Source: an uncultured Blautia sp. (GTDB lineage Bacteria; Bacillota; Clostridia; Lachnospirales; Lachnospiraceae). From it: 64,000 bases of DNA. Both the position numbers and the translations under genes were made by a program. The notes below the pieces were generated by a model. It was not told where the DNA came from. It worked only from the letters and a program-made list of their open reading frames with translations, and made no database searches. Shown here in pieces: positions 16,324 to 25,133 of the stretch. The DNA is taken from the NCBI RefSeq assembly GCF_934371575.1, contig NZ_CAKRNY010000009.1, forward strand, positions 31,460 to 95,459, written 5' to 3'. The first letter of the stretch is position 1; the number at the start of each line of letters is the position of its first letter.

Positions 16324-18843
16324 ATGAGTAAAAAAATTAAATCAGAAAAAGATAATCTGAATACGATTTATATATCAGAACGTCTCAGAAGTTATATGCA
16401 GCCTGTTTCCAAAAGCGCGTTGACAACTGTTATTGCGCCAATGGGATATGGAAAAACAACTGCGGTAAACTGGCTGCTTGCAACTAAAAAGAAAACAGGC
16501 CAGGCTGCAGTAATTAAAATAAGCATTTATTCAGACAATCTTTCCATATTCTGGCGAAGTGTACAAAAGGCGTTTGCCTTTGCTGGGTTTGAATTTCTGT
16601 CAGAGTATGAGTGTCCCTGTGACGAAGCGTCTGCAGTATATTTTACAGAGTCATTATGTCATTTTCTGGCAGGAGAGCAGGAATGTTATATTTTTATAGA
16701 TGATTTTCATCTGCTGAAAGACAATCGTGCTTCCGAGTTTCTCTATATTCTTGCAAGCCGCCTTCCTGGTAATGTGCATCTTATAGTTGCCAGTAGAAAC
16801 CGCTTTTTGTCAGGAACTGCAATTGTGCGTCTGGGAAGGAGACTTTATCAGATTCAGGAAGATGTTTTGCGTTTAACAAAGGAAGAATTATCTGTTTACA
16901 TTCAGCAGTGCGGCAGGGAAATGAGCAGCGGACAGCAGGAAACACTTTTCCATACCAGTGAAGGATGGTTTTCTGCAGTATATCTGAATTTATGCTTTTA
17001 TGAAAAAAATGGAGAGCTTCCGGATAGCAATGCCAATATATATGAAATGTTTGCAGATTCCATGCTGAAGCCACTTCCGAAGGAGCAGCAGGAATTTCTT
17101 AGCACAATGGGGCTGGCAGATGAGTTTACGGCAGATATGGCGAGGATGATTACAGAACGTGACGATACGGAACAGATCCTTTTGAAGCTGACTGAACAGA
17201 ATGCATTTGTAACACGGCTGAGCAACGGCAAATATTATCGTTTTCATCATATGATGAAGGAATGTGCCCAGTGTGTTTTTGAAGAAATGGACCGGGAGAA
17301 ACAGAAGAAGTACTATAATCGTTACGGCATCTGGTATGAAAAAAAGAAGATGTATATTCATGCTTTATCAGTATATTGGAAGTGCCGGAATTATGATGGA
17401 ATGTTTCGGGTGATAATTAAAGATGCCGGAATACTGCTGGCATCTCTGAAACCGGCTGATGTACTTGAATGTCTGGCGGAATGCCCTGTTTCCGTATTGA
17501 AAGAGTATCCGCTGGCAATTCTGGTTCTGATGCGAAGCATGTTTAACTGGAAACAGATACCCAAAATGCTGGAACTAAAAGAATTGCTTATGCAGTCGAT
17601 TCAGGAGCATCCGGACTGGTCCCGGGAAGAAAAGGGAAACCTTCTGGGGGAATGCGACCTTATTATGAGCTTTCTTATGTATAATGATATTTCCAAAATG
17701 AGTCAGTTTCATCGCAGCGCAAGTGCACAGATGACCAGAACTGCCATCAGCATCCAGCGGGAAGGCGGCTGGACCTTTGGCTCTCCATCTGTTCTTATGA
17801 TGTTTCATCGCAGCCCCGGCAGTCTTGCAAGGGAGCTGGAAGAGATGCAGGAATGCATGCCTCATTATTACAAAGTTACAAATGGGCACGGACAAGGGGC
17901 AGAGCGTATTATGCTTGCAGAGGCAAGATATTTGCAGGGGTGTTTTGTAGATGCACAGATCAGCCTGGAAAATGCTTATGCCCATATTGCAGGTAATGGA
18001 CAGGAAAACATAGCTCTTTGCTGTGACTTTTTAATGTACCGGCTTTCTCTTGTGATGGATCATAATCCGGAAAAGAGCTTTCAGGAACGACTGGAAGAAC
18101 TGCAAAGAAAACATAATACTTCCTGGAAAAACATGTTTGACAGTATCAGTGCATTTTACCATGCCCTGACAGGTGAGAATGAGAAAATTCCCGTGTTATT
18201 TCGGGAACATAAGCTATCAGGTGTGAATTTCCTTGAGCCTGGAAAGCCTATGATGGAAATGATTGAGAATCAGGTTTATCTGGAACAGGGAAAGTATTCC
18301 AGAATAGCAGGTAGAAATGAAAAGATACTTGCAACATGTGAGAATATGCATTATGGACTGGTGGCTTTATATATACAGCTTCAGACTGTGGCAGCCTATG
18401 AAAAGCTGGGAAAGGGAGTGGAAGCCCGAACACTTTTAATAAAACTGCTTGGCGAAGCTATGGCTGATGAGCTGATCATGCCTTTTGTGGAAAATTATCG
18501 CTATTTGGCGGATCTTTTGGAACGTATTAACGTGGAAAATGATGAATTGTTTGTAGCTAAGATTATAAAAATGGGAAAAGACTTTGAAGAAAAGTGCGCA
18601 TGTATTCGAAATGAGAATACTTATCCGGAGATTTTTGCAAATCTGACAGAACGTGACCGGAAAATCGTGCAATACATAGGTGAACGCCTTAGCAACAAAG
18701 AAATTGCATCGCGATTGTTTCTTTCAGAGGGAACTGTGAAGCAGTATATAAATCAGATTTATTCAAAGATACAAATTACCGGAGATACCAGGTTGAAGAG
18801 ACAGCGCCTTTTAGAACTGCTTCAGGAAAAAACTAACCATTAG
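16324..18843 (+). CDS. MalT/LAL-like LuxR-family transcriptional regulator
   Basis: An 839-residue regulator. An N-terminal P-loop ATPase has APMGYGKTT at residues 38-46 and a Walker B-like CYIFIDDFH. A long helical middle region (about residues 300-760) looks like TPR/SARP-type repeats. The C-terminus carries a LuxR HTH (LTERDRKIVQYIGERLSNKEIASRLFLSEGTVKQ is its span, residues about 775-808, with the recognition helix at SEGTVKQYI). Large STAND-type ATPases such as MalT act as inducer-gated activators. No enzyme genes are adjacent. The two following secreted-protein genes are plausible targets by position only. Confidence 0.85.
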   Translation: MSKKIKSEKDNLNTIYISERLRSYMQPVSKSALTTVIAPMGYGKTTAVNWLLATKKKTGQAAVIKISIYSDNLSIFWRSVQKAFAFAGFEFLSEYECPCDEASAVYFTESLCHFLAGEQECYIFIDDFHLLKDNRASEFLYILASRLPGNVHLIVASRNRFLSGTAIVRLGRRLYQIQEDVLRLTKEELSVYIQQCGREMSSGQQETLFHTSEGWFSAVYLNLCFYEKNGELPDSNANIYEMFADSMLKPLPKEQQEFLSTMGLADEFTADMARMITERDDTEQILLKLTEQNAFVTRLSNGKYYRFHHMMKECAQCVFEEMDREKQKKYYNRYGIWYEKKKMYIHALSVYWKCRNYDGMFRVIIKDAGILLASLKPADVLECLAECPVSVLKEYPLAILVLMRSMFNWKQIPKMLELKELLMQSIQEHPDWSREEKGNLLGECDLIMSFLMYNDISKMSQFHRSASAQMTRTAISIQREGGWTFGSPSVLMMFHRSPGSLARELEEMQECMPHYYKVTNGHGQGAERIMLAEARYLQGCFVDAQISLENAYAHIAGNGQENIALCCDFLMYRLSLVMDHNPEKSFQERLEELQRKHNTSWKNMFDSISAFYHALTGENEKIPVLFREHKLSGVNFLEPGKPMMEMIENQVYLEQGKYSRIAGRNEKILATCENMHYGLVALYIQLQTVAAYEKLGKGVEARTLLIKLLGEAMADELIMPFVENYRYLADLLERINVENDELFVAKIIKMGKDFEEKCACIRNENTYPEIFANLTERDRKIVQYIGERLSNKEIASRLFLSEGTVKQYINQIYSKIQITGDTRLKRQRLLELLQEKTNH

Positions 18844-18861
18844 TTAATTGGAGTTTGCAGG

Positions 18862-18900
18862 AATCCATCATATACTTTATATATGGTGGATTTCTTTATA
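18862..18900 (+). terminator. Terminator after the LuxR-type regulator
   Basis: AATCCATCATATA (18862-18874) pairs with TATATGGTGGATT (18880-18892), with one G-T pair, followed by TCTTTATATTT. Confidence 0.7.
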
Positions 18901-18933
18901 TTTGTGAAAAATAAAAGAACAGGAGGAACGCAT

Positions 18934-20445
18934 ATGAAGAGAAAAATATTTATATCAATTATGATCCTTACACTGACCGGAACTGCTTTTGGAGTAATAC
19001 CATGCAATTTCACATTTGCAGAAGAAACAGAATATGCTCAGGAAGAGAATGACGTGGATTTTGCCAAAATTGCAGGCATATGGCGAAATGAAAATAATTC
19101 CGGTGAAGAAACCCTTACGCTGACAGAAGATGGAATGTTTGTATATCAGCTGGAAGAAGACACAGTACAGGGATATTTGAAGTATACAGATGAGTATGGG
19201 GACGGGAATGGCAGATATGATATGTTTAACAGGGTTGGTATCTGGATCGCTGGATTTTATCTTGATTCCGAAACCAGTCTTCATATGGGAAATGTAGATG
19301 GAGCGATTTTTTACAAAGAATCCAATGAAGATGCGGATGATGCTGAGTCTGAAAGCGAAAATGTATATGAAAATCCTTCTGTTTATGTGCTTATGTCATC
19401 AAAAAGGTATACTGGTCTGCAGCCGCTTTATAATGATTCCAACTGGGAAGGCGGTTATTTTTACTCAGATATGACTGCCGACGGAATGACTGTAATTGTC
19501 AACTGCAGTGCAAAAAATGATGCTGTTTCAGGTAAAGATGAGAAGGAAATCAGGAAGAAGTTTGCAGAACTTGTCAGCGCCTGCGAGATATCAGGTTATA
19601 AAGAAAAGAAAAACAAAAAGCTTACAAAAAAATTCAGTTATCCGGTGTATAATCTGAGCTTTAAAACTGGTGCAAATGAAGATACCTGTCTGTGGAAAAT
19701 GGTTTATATCCAGACGGACGACAATACCTATGGCTATGCATATAAGATGAATATAGACTGGGCAGACGAAATGCTGGAGGAGTATAAAGATGCAATCAAT
19801 TCTTTGGAATTGACAGAAATTCTTAATATGGATAATACAGGCAGTAACACAGGCACAGGAACGGGCACAGGAGCAGGAACTGGTGCAGGAACGGGCACTG
19901 GCACAGAGTATGATCCAAGTGCAGAAGGGCAGAGTCTGGAAATGTTTATTGCGTATTTTGACAGCTGGTATCAGTATGGAGATCTTAATGCAATGAATCT
20001 CAGGCTTTATGGAGAAGGAACCTGGGAAATTTACAATTCCAGAAATACAGATGGAAGCGGAGGATATCTTTTTGACAGTGGAACTTTTGAAACTTCCGGA
20101 ACTACGGCACTGCAGCTTTTTTCTTCGGACGGAAGTCATGTGGCAGATGTAAGTCTTGACGGAAATGGAGATCTTTTTATTTATCCGGTTCAGGAAGGAT
20201 ATGGAAATATCTATGCAGAAGCTGCCTTTTCAAGAGAATCTGATTCGATTGCTTATGAAGCTCAGACAGCGGGAGATGATTATGTAGAGAACAGTGATCC
20301 GGGAGATGGTGATTACCCGGGAACTCCCTATTACTGGTACGATGGAGAAGGAAATGTAATGTATTTTGACGGTGTGGAAGACTTGTATATGGGACCGGAT
20401 GATGTGTTTTACATTGATGAGGAAGGACGCCTTTGTCAGTATTAA
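18934..20445 (+). CDS. Secreted protein with Gly/Thr/Ala-rich linker
   Basis: A 503-residue exported protein. The N-terminus MKRKIFISIMILTLTGTAFG is a signal peptide with a likely cleavage near TFA-EE. The first half has a lipocalin-like, Trp-containing segment (IAGIWRNENNSGEETLTL). A repetitive linker of Gly-Thr/Gly-Ala dipeptides (about 19846-19905) separates it from a second, similar beta-rich half (GTWEIYNSRNTDGSGGYLF). The C-terminus is acidic and Tyr-rich. The frame opens at 18883, but ATG 18934 follows AGGAGGAACGCAT. No enzymatic motif seen and no sortase motif. Function unknown. Confidence 0.72.
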   Translation: MKRKIFISIMILTLTGTAFGVIPCNFTFAEETEYAQEENDVDFAKIAGIWRNENNSGEETLTLTEDGMFVYQLEEDTVQGYLKYTDEYGDGNGRYDMFNRVGIWIAGFYLDSETSLHMGNVDGAIFYKESNEDADDAESESENVYENPSVYVLMSSKRYTGLQPLYNDSNWEGGYFYSDMTADGMTVIVNCSAKNDAVSGKDEKEIRKKFAELVSACEISGYKEKKNKKLTKKFSYPVYNLSFKTGANEDTCLWKMVYIQTDDNTYGYAYKMNIDWADEMLEEYKDAINSLELTEILNMDNTGSNTGTGTGTGAGTGAGTGTGTEYDPSAEGQSLEMFIAYFDSWYQYGDLNAMNLRLYGEGTWEIYNSRNTDGSGGYLFDSGTFETSGTTALQLFSSDGSHVADVSLDGNGDLFIYPVQEGYGNIYAEAAFSRESDSIAYEAQTAGDDYVENSDPGDGDYPGTPYYWYDGEGNVMYFDGVEDLYMGPDDVFYIDEEGRLCQY

Positions 20446-20466
20446 AAGTTGAGGAGGGAATCTCAG

Positions 20467-21192
20467 ATGAAAAAAAGAAAGATGTTATCCTTCATTCTGA
20501 TGGGATTGTTTCTGTTACAGTCAGCAGTGCCTGTCGCTGCTTCTGAACCATTGACCGAAGAAGAAAGTCTGATAGCAGAACTGAATCAGGGTGATACTTT
20601 GGAATTACTGTTTTTTGGAAAAACCATTTGGAACGATGAGGAAAAATATGAGGATCTGAAAGACATTATTTCTGAAATGCTGCTGGAGTTTCTGATTAAT
20701 ACAGGAGCAGCAGATGAAGAAACACAGCCGGAAGAGATAAAAGACCTGATTGAGTACGCTTATGAAATTGGAATTTCCGAAGATGTTTTCAGCATTGCTG
20801 CAGATAGTGTAGGAGTGGATTCCCAAAGCTACCAGGATGCAGTGCAGAAGGTTTTTCGAAGTCAGGCTCTGAAAAATCTGGATGAAGAGTTCCTTTTGCT
20901 GGAAGCCGGAGGGATTCCGGAACTTACATTAATGTACAAGGATGAATGGTATGGAGAAAGGACGGATGACAGCAGAATTGCCCTGGCTTCTTCCATTCTG
21001 GACGTTCTGGAAGGAATGGGTCAGGAAACGAAAGGTTATAATGGAAATACACTGGCACAGGCAATCAATGACCGGTATGATGAGGATGCAGGGGACAGTG
21101 TGTTGTATCTGGCACTGGATATTTTGCAGGAAGAGGATTACTATTATACCATGATCAGCGGTGTCATGGCCTGTCTTGTAGATATCGAATAG
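20467..21192 (+). CDS. Secreted acidic protein of unknown function
   Basis: A protein of 241 residues beginning MKKRKMLSFILMGLFLLQ, a signal peptide with likely cleavage after VAAS. The mature protein is strongly acidic and mainly helical, with no recognisable domain. An in-frame TTG at 20449 overlaps the ribosome-binding site; ATG 20467 follows GAGGAGGGAATCTCAG and is chosen. It lies 21 bases after the preceding secreted-protein gene and is probably co-transcribed. No clear terminator is visible before the convergent spoVAA gene. Confidence 0.65.
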   Translation: MKKRKMLSFILMGLFLLQSAVPVAASEPLTEEESLIAELNQGDTLELLFFGKTIWNDEEKYEDLKDIISEMLLEFLINTGAADEETQPEEIKDLIEYAYEIGISEDVFSIAADSVGVDSQSYQDAVQKVFRSQALKNLDEEFLLLEAGGIPELTLMYKDEWYGERTDDSRIALASSILDVLEGMGQETKGYNGNTLAQAINDRYDEDAGDSVLYLALDILQEEDYYYTMISGVMACLVDIE

Positions 21193-21217
21193 TGTGAAAG
21201 CAGATGTTCTGTACCTT

Positions 21218-21835
21218 CTAATACTGCCTTGAATCATCTTCGATAATGGTGGTGTTCACGTCATCTTCGTACAGCCGCATCTGTACCTGCATTGGTGTTG
21301 GATCATCTGTAATTTTCATCCTTCCGAAATGATTAAAAAAGAACAGGACACCTAATCCGATGCCAATGGAATAAGAGATTTCAAGAACCGTAAAACCGGT
21401 GGTGGGCTGTCCTGTGACCTGGGTATAAATCTGTTCAAAAAGAGCGGGAATGTCCACGTCATTATTAAAAGTCATAATAGAAAAACCAGCACCGAAAAAA
21501 GTAGCCAGACATACGAAAATTACTTTGCACCATCTTATAACAATATTAACAGTTCCTTCTTTTTCATATGTGATGATGAAGGCTGGTTCTCCAATATGAG
21601 AAATGTCAAGATCCGGCTCTTTTTCCTGGATTTCATGGATCAGGTCCATAACAGAAATTACGTATCGTCCGGGCTTGTCTGGTTTAAGGTTTGCCACTGA
21701 CAGGACGCGCAGCCGGTTTAAAATTTTTGAATTACTGCAGGAAAGCTTTGCAATGTCCTGAAGATAAACGTGGGGGTGATGAACCTCCACGTTTTTATCT
21801 GTCTGAATATATAATGTATCACTCAATTTAATCAC
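21218..21835 (-). CDS. spoVAA: Stage V sporulation protein AA
   Basis: A 205-residue SpoVAA. The N-terminal soluble domain (VEVHHPHVYLQDIAKL) precedes DKPGRYVISVMDLI and two C-terminal membrane helices (VIRWCKVIFVCLATFFGAGF and ISYSIGIGLGVLFFF). SpoVA proteins form the inner-membrane channel that loads dipicolinic acid into the forespore and releases it on germination. It is the last gene of spoVAC-AD-AE-AA. The listed start is GTG 21835, but TTG 21826 lies 6 bases after GAGGTG and may be the true start. Unlike Bacillus, spoVAB is not next to it. Confidence 0.9.
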   Translation of the reverse strand: MIKLSDTLYIQTDKNVEVHHPHVYLQDIAKLSCSNSKILNRLRVLSVANLKPDKPGRYVISVMDLIHEIQEKEPDLDISHIGEPAFIITYEKEGTVNIVIRWCKVIFVCLATFFGAGFSIMTFNNDVDIPALFEQIYTQVTGQPTTGFTVLEISYSIGIGLGVLFFFNHFGRMKITDDPTPMQVQMRLYEDDVNTTIIEDDSRQY

Positions 21836-21862
21836 CTCATTTATTATTATATCCGGTAATAT

Positions 21863-22219
21863 TTATTCTTTCATTTTGGGCTTAAATATCCAGCTTGCCA
21901 GATAGGAAAAAATCAGTGCGGCAGAGACACCTGCGGCGCATGCTGTGAATCCACCGGTGAAAAGCCCGATCAGTCCGTCGGAGTCGATTGCCTTCTTCAG
22001 CCCTTTCCAAAGAGTATTGCCAAATCCCAAAAGTGGGACAGAAGCACCTGCACCGGCAAAATCAATCAAAGGCTGGTAGATTCCCACTGCTCCAAGAACG
22101 GCACCGGTACATACCAGAAGAACCATTACCCTGCCAGGCATCAGTTTTGTTTTGTCCAGAAGAATCTGGACAAGGGCACAGATCAGGCCTCCTACCCAGA
22201 ATGCGTTGAAATAATCCAT
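21863..22219 (-). CDS. spoVAE: Stage V sporulation protein AE
   Basis: A 118-residue integral membrane protein with about four helices. It begins MDYFNAFWVGGLICALVQIL, contains the GAGASVPLLGFGNTLWKG loop and ends IFKPKMKE, all matching SpoVAE. AAGGAGATTTCACA precedes ATG 22219. It is the membrane part of the DPA channel with SpoVAC. The gene sits 27 bases before spoVAA and 34 bases after spoVAD. Confidence 0.93.
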   Translation of the reverse strand: MDYFNAFWVGGLICALVQILLDKTKLMPGRVMVLLVCTGAVLGAVGIYQPLIDFAGAGASVPLLGFGNTLWKGLKKAIDSDGLIGLFTGGFTACAAGVSAALIFSYLASWIFKPKMKE

Positions 22220-22253
22220 TGTGAAATCTCCTTAATATCTGTGAAATGATTTA

Positions 22254-23339
22254 TCAGCCGGGAATATGGCAATGTTCAATTACTACTGCATGGGCAATTC
22301 CAGGGATGGAATCTCCCTCGTTAAAGCTGGTTTTGGAGAGCAGTGCTCCGGTGGGGACGAAAAGTATCCGTTTCCATGTCCCTTTTTTTAGTTCCGGAAG
22401 AATATACGCTGTCAGAACAGAAGCACTGCAACCACATCCACTTCCACCGGAATGGGTATCCTGTGTTTCGTTGTCAAAAATCAAAAGACCACAGTCCTGA
22501 TAAATGGACTCAATATTGAAGCCTTTTTCTTTCAGAAGGTCCAGTAGGATCTGCTTTCCAACAGCACCAAGATCTCCTGTGAAAATAGCATCGTAATCTG
22601 CTGGCGTTCTGTTGAAATCGCAGAAATTCCGATAAATGGTATCACATGCAGCCGGGGCCATACATCCTCCCATGTTCAGAGAATCCTTCAGCCCATAATC
22701 AACCAGCCTTCCGGTTGTAAGTCCTGTTATTTGGACATATCCTTCCTGTGAGCAATGTATCTGAGGGTTACCTGAGATTTTTTTGGCAGGTATTTTAGGG
22801 GACAGAATACAGGCACCGCTTCCGGTTACGGTCCAGGTGGCACTAAGGGGCCGCTGGTTTCCGTAAGCAAGGGGAAAACGGAATTCTTTTTCAGCACTTG
22901 CAAAATGACTGGAAGCTGCACACAGGATGTAGTCCCCATATCCGGCGGAAACGGACATGGCACCAAGGGAAAGGGCTTCGCCTATTGTGGAACATGCTCC
23001 GAAAAGTCCGTAAAACGGGATACCGATTTCTGCAATTCCAAAGGAAGAAGCGGTAGTCTGAGCCAGAAGATCTCCTGCGAAAGCCATCCTGATATCCTCT
23101 TTTGTAAGTCCGGCTTTTTTCAGAGCCAGTGCAGCTGTCTGTTTTTGCATGGCGCTTTCTGCTGCTTCCCATGTGTCTTCCCCAAACATGGGATCTTCAC
23201 AGACAAGATCAAATCTGTTACCCAGGGGACCTTCGCCTTCTTTTTTTCCTGCTGCAGATGCGAAGCCTGCAATATATACCGGATTTTGAAAGCTGATACT
23301 GGCAGAACCGGCAAGTCTGGCAGGAGTCTGTGAATTCAT
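22254..23339 (-). CDS. spoVAD: Stage V sporulation protein AD
   Basis: A 361-residue SpoVAD, a thiolase/ketoacyl-synthase-fold protein that binds dipicolinic acid on the outside of the spore inner membrane. Conserved segments include FQNPVYIAGFAS, GPLGNRFDLVCEDPMFGEDTWE, GACSTIGEALSLGAM (thiolase-like Cys region), HSGGSGCGCSA and GDSIPGIAHAVV. The ribosome-binding site GGAGGTGAT is near perfect, and the start overlaps the spoVAC stop (ATGA). Full length for the family. Confidence 0.94.
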   Translation of the reverse strand: MNSQTPARLAGSASISFQNPVYIAGFASAAGKKEGEGPLGNRFDLVCEDPMFGEDTWEAAESAMQKQTAALALKKAGLTKEDIRMAFAGDLLAQTTASSFGIAEIGIPFYGLFGACSTIGEALSLGAMSVSAGYGDYILCAASSHFASAEKEFRFPLAYGNQRPLSATWTVTGSGACILSPKIPAKKISGNPQIHCSQEGYVQITGLTTGRLVDYGLKDSLNMGGCMAPAACDTIYRNFCDFNRTPADYDAIFTGDLGAVGKQILLDLLKEKGFNIESIYQDCGLLIFDNETQDTHSGGSGCGCSASVLTAYILPELKKGTWKRILFVPTGALLSKTSFNEGDSIPGIAHAVVIEHCHIPG

Positions 23340-23806
23340 GAGATCACCTCCATTATTTTCGAAAGATAGTAGATTACGCCTAAAGCCCAGGAACTCATAA
23401 TTCCGTAGAGAATAACAGGACCTGCGATGGTAAAAATTTTACAGCCAATTCCAAAGACCTGTCCCTCTGCTTTATACTCGATTGCAGGTGCGGCTACGGA
23501 ATTGGCGAATCCTGTAATGGGAACCAGACTTCCTGCGCCTCCGAATTTCCCGATTTTAGGATAAATGTTAAAGCCGGTCAGAATAACGCTTATGAGAACC
23601 AGAGTTACAGAACACCAGGTTCCTGCCACATCCTGCTCTAATCCTTGGGATTTTGCAAAGTTTGTTATAACCTGTCCTACAGTGCAGATTATTCCTCCGG
23701 TGACAAAGGCTTTTGCCATGTTTATGGGAAGATTGTGAGTTGGTGTGATCCTTTTTACATAGTCTGCGTATTGCTTTTGTTTTTCTTTTTGCATGAAATT
23801 GTTCAT
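23336..23806 (-). CDS. spoVAC: Stage V sporulation protein AC
   Basis: A 156-residue membrane protein. The soluble N-terminus MNNFMQKEKQKQYADYVKRI is followed by helices from MAKAFVTGGIICTVGQVI onward, with GGAGSLVPITGFANSVAAPA and FTIAGPVILYGIMSSW. SpoVAC can act as a mechanosensitive channel in Bacillus. It is the first gene of the operon, with CAGGAGGCACTT before ATG 23806 and a sigma-G-like promoter 83-112 bases upstream. Confidence 0.93.
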   Translation of the reverse strand: MNNFMQKEKQKQYADYVKRITPTHNLPINMAKAFVTGGIICTVGQVITNFAKSQGLEQDVAGTWCSVTLVLISVILTGFNIYPKIGKFGGAGSLVPITGFANSVAAPAIEYKAEGQVFGIGCKIFTIAGPVILYGIMSSWALGVIYYLSKIMEVIS

Positions 23807-23842
23807 AAGTGCCTCCTGCAGCTATGGAAAATAAAAATATCT

Positions 23843-23886
23843 GTTCATGAGCAAGTAGCGAAGCGGATCTGGAATGTCCGCTTTAC
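23843..23886. repeat. 44-bp repeat, copy A, with internal hairpin
   Basis: Identical to 25063-25106 except for one base (23860). The right half contains AAGCGGA and TCCGCTT separated by 9 bases. It lies in the spoVAC leader, between promoter and start codon. Confidence 0.85.
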
Positions 23887-23888
23887 AA

Positions 23889-23918
23889 TAGTATGTGAAA
23901 AAATATATAAAATTATAC
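23889..23918 (-). promoter_or_regulatory. Sigma-G-like promoter of spoVAC-AD-AE-AA
   Basis: On the minus strand GTATA (23914-23918) and CATACTA (23889-23895) are 18 bp apart. This matches the forespore sigma-G consensus (GHATR, then CATnnTA), which controls spoVA in Bacillus. Confidence 0.6.
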
Positions 23919-23999
23919 TTTATTTCTGACCGAATTTATAATATTATGATAGTATTGTTATAGTTAGCTTTATGATAAACAAAAGAAGAGAGGTGCCTT

Positions 24000-25016
24000 A
24001 TGGGGGAATATTTTATTGGAAAGGGATCACAGCTTCTCACAGAAGAGTCTGAGGAGAAGATCAGGATCCATAAGCTGGATTTGCTTCAGCCGGAGTTTGG
24101 ACATATGCCATGTATGAAGAGAAATGCTTTTACCTTTATACTGATGGAAGAAGGAGAAATGCAGTGTCAGGTAAATCAGCAAAAAGCTGATCTTGAAGCC
24201 GGAGAAGCACTGTTTGTTAATGCAGGACAGTCTTATCGTCTGGTGAGAAGTGAAAAGGAAAGCAGCAGCTTTTATATAATAGAAATTACAGGAGAGTATC
24301 TGGCAGCAGGTGACGAAAGCCTGAGAGCGAAGTATATTTCTCCGGTAGAAGGATCTGAGAATTTTTCTTTCAGCAGATTTATGCCTTCGCCAGAGGAAGA
24401 TACAGATGAAGATATCCTTCTTCAGGCCCTTTTGGCAGCTGCACAGACAGCAAAAGGCAGAGATGTGGCATATGAGCTGGATATGAAGAGCTGGATGCTT
24501 ACTGCATGGGGAAGCCTGTATAAAAAATTCGTACAGCTTTCCGTGGAATGCAAGAATGCAGTGATCCGCGAGCGGAAAAAACTGAATCGAATGACAGGAT
24601 ATCTGGCAGAGCATTGTAATGAGAAGCTGACGCTTGCAGCTATGGCAGAAGCATGTGAGGTAAGTACAGGAGATTTCTGCAGATTCTTTAAGAAGCATAT
24701 GGAAATGACACCTTTTGAATATTTACAGAAATGCCGTATCTGGAACAGCATGGATGCTGTTCTGGATAAAACTGCATCTATGGGAGAAATTGCCGGAGCA
24801 AATGGATTTGCAGGTGCAAGCTATTTTTCTGAAACATTCCGAAAAGAGATGGGATGCTCCCCGGCAGATTACAGAAAATGGTACCGCGGCCTGGAGGAAA
24901 AATGTCCTGTGGCTGCTTCTGAAAATAAGGAAAAAGAAAGCTCACAGTCTCAGGAAAATGTGAAAAAGGGAAAGAAAGAGGAGAAGGGTAAAAATGTTCC
25001 TTCCTATTTATTATGA
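24000..25016 (+). CDS. AraC-family regulator with N-terminal cupin-like domain
   Basis: A 338-residue regulator, divergent from spoVAC. Residues about 20-110 look like the AraC cupin sensor (FTFILMEEGEMQCQV, EAGEALFVNAGQSYRL). The C-terminal half has two helix-turn-helix motifs: LTLAAMAEACEVSTGDFCRFF and the classic GFAGASYFSETFRKEMGCSPADYRKW. The tail is Lys/Glu-rich and low complexity. GAGAGG precedes ATG 24000. Adjacent placement in both copies of the block suggests a conserved link to spoVA, but no target is shown. Confidence 0.87.
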   Translation: MGEYFIGKGSQLLTEESEEKIRIHKLDLLQPEFGHMPCMKRNAFTFILMEEGEMQCQVNQQKADLEAGEALFVNAGQSYRLVRSEKESSSFYIIEITGEYLAAGDESLRAKYISPVEGSENFSFSRFMPSPEEDTDEDILLQALLAAAQTAKGRDVAYELDMKSWMLTAWGSLYKKFVQLSVECKNAVIRERKKLNRMTGYLAEHCNEKLTLAAMAEACEVSTGDFCRFFKKHMEMTPFEYLQKCRIWNSMDAVLDKTASMGEIAGANGFAGASYFSETFRKEMGCSPADYRKWYRGLEEKCPVAASENKEKESSQSQENVKKGKKEEKGKNVPSYLL

Positions 25017-25062
25017 TGCGTTGGAGCCGTCAGCTCCCACTGACAGGTCGCGAAGCGGCTGC

Positions 25063-25106
25063 GTTCATGAGCAAGTAGCAAAGCGGATCTGGAATGTCCG
25101 CTTTAC
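25063..25106. repeat. 44-bp repeat, copy B
   Basis: Second copy of the 23843-23886 repeat in the same orientation. The two copies bracket the AraC gene. Copy B is preceded by more palindromic sequence (about 25026-25060, GGAGC/GCTCC arms) and lies just before the LacI gene. Confidence 0.85.
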
Positions 25107-25133
25107 TTTTATGGAAAGGGGAAGGAAAATCAG

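Larger units (their letters stand above)
21218..25016. repeat. Copy 1 (intact) of the duplicated spoVA-araC block
   Basis: The order spoVAA-AE-AD-AC (minus) plus a divergent AraC gene recurs at 57598-60452 in the same orientation. Protein identity between the two is high across the retained parts. This copy has full-length genes throughout. Confidence 0.9.

Noticed and set aside
23843..25106. Insertion sequence or transposon ends around the AraC gene
   Set aside because: The 44-bp repeats are direct rather than inverted, no transposase is present and no target-site duplication was seen.
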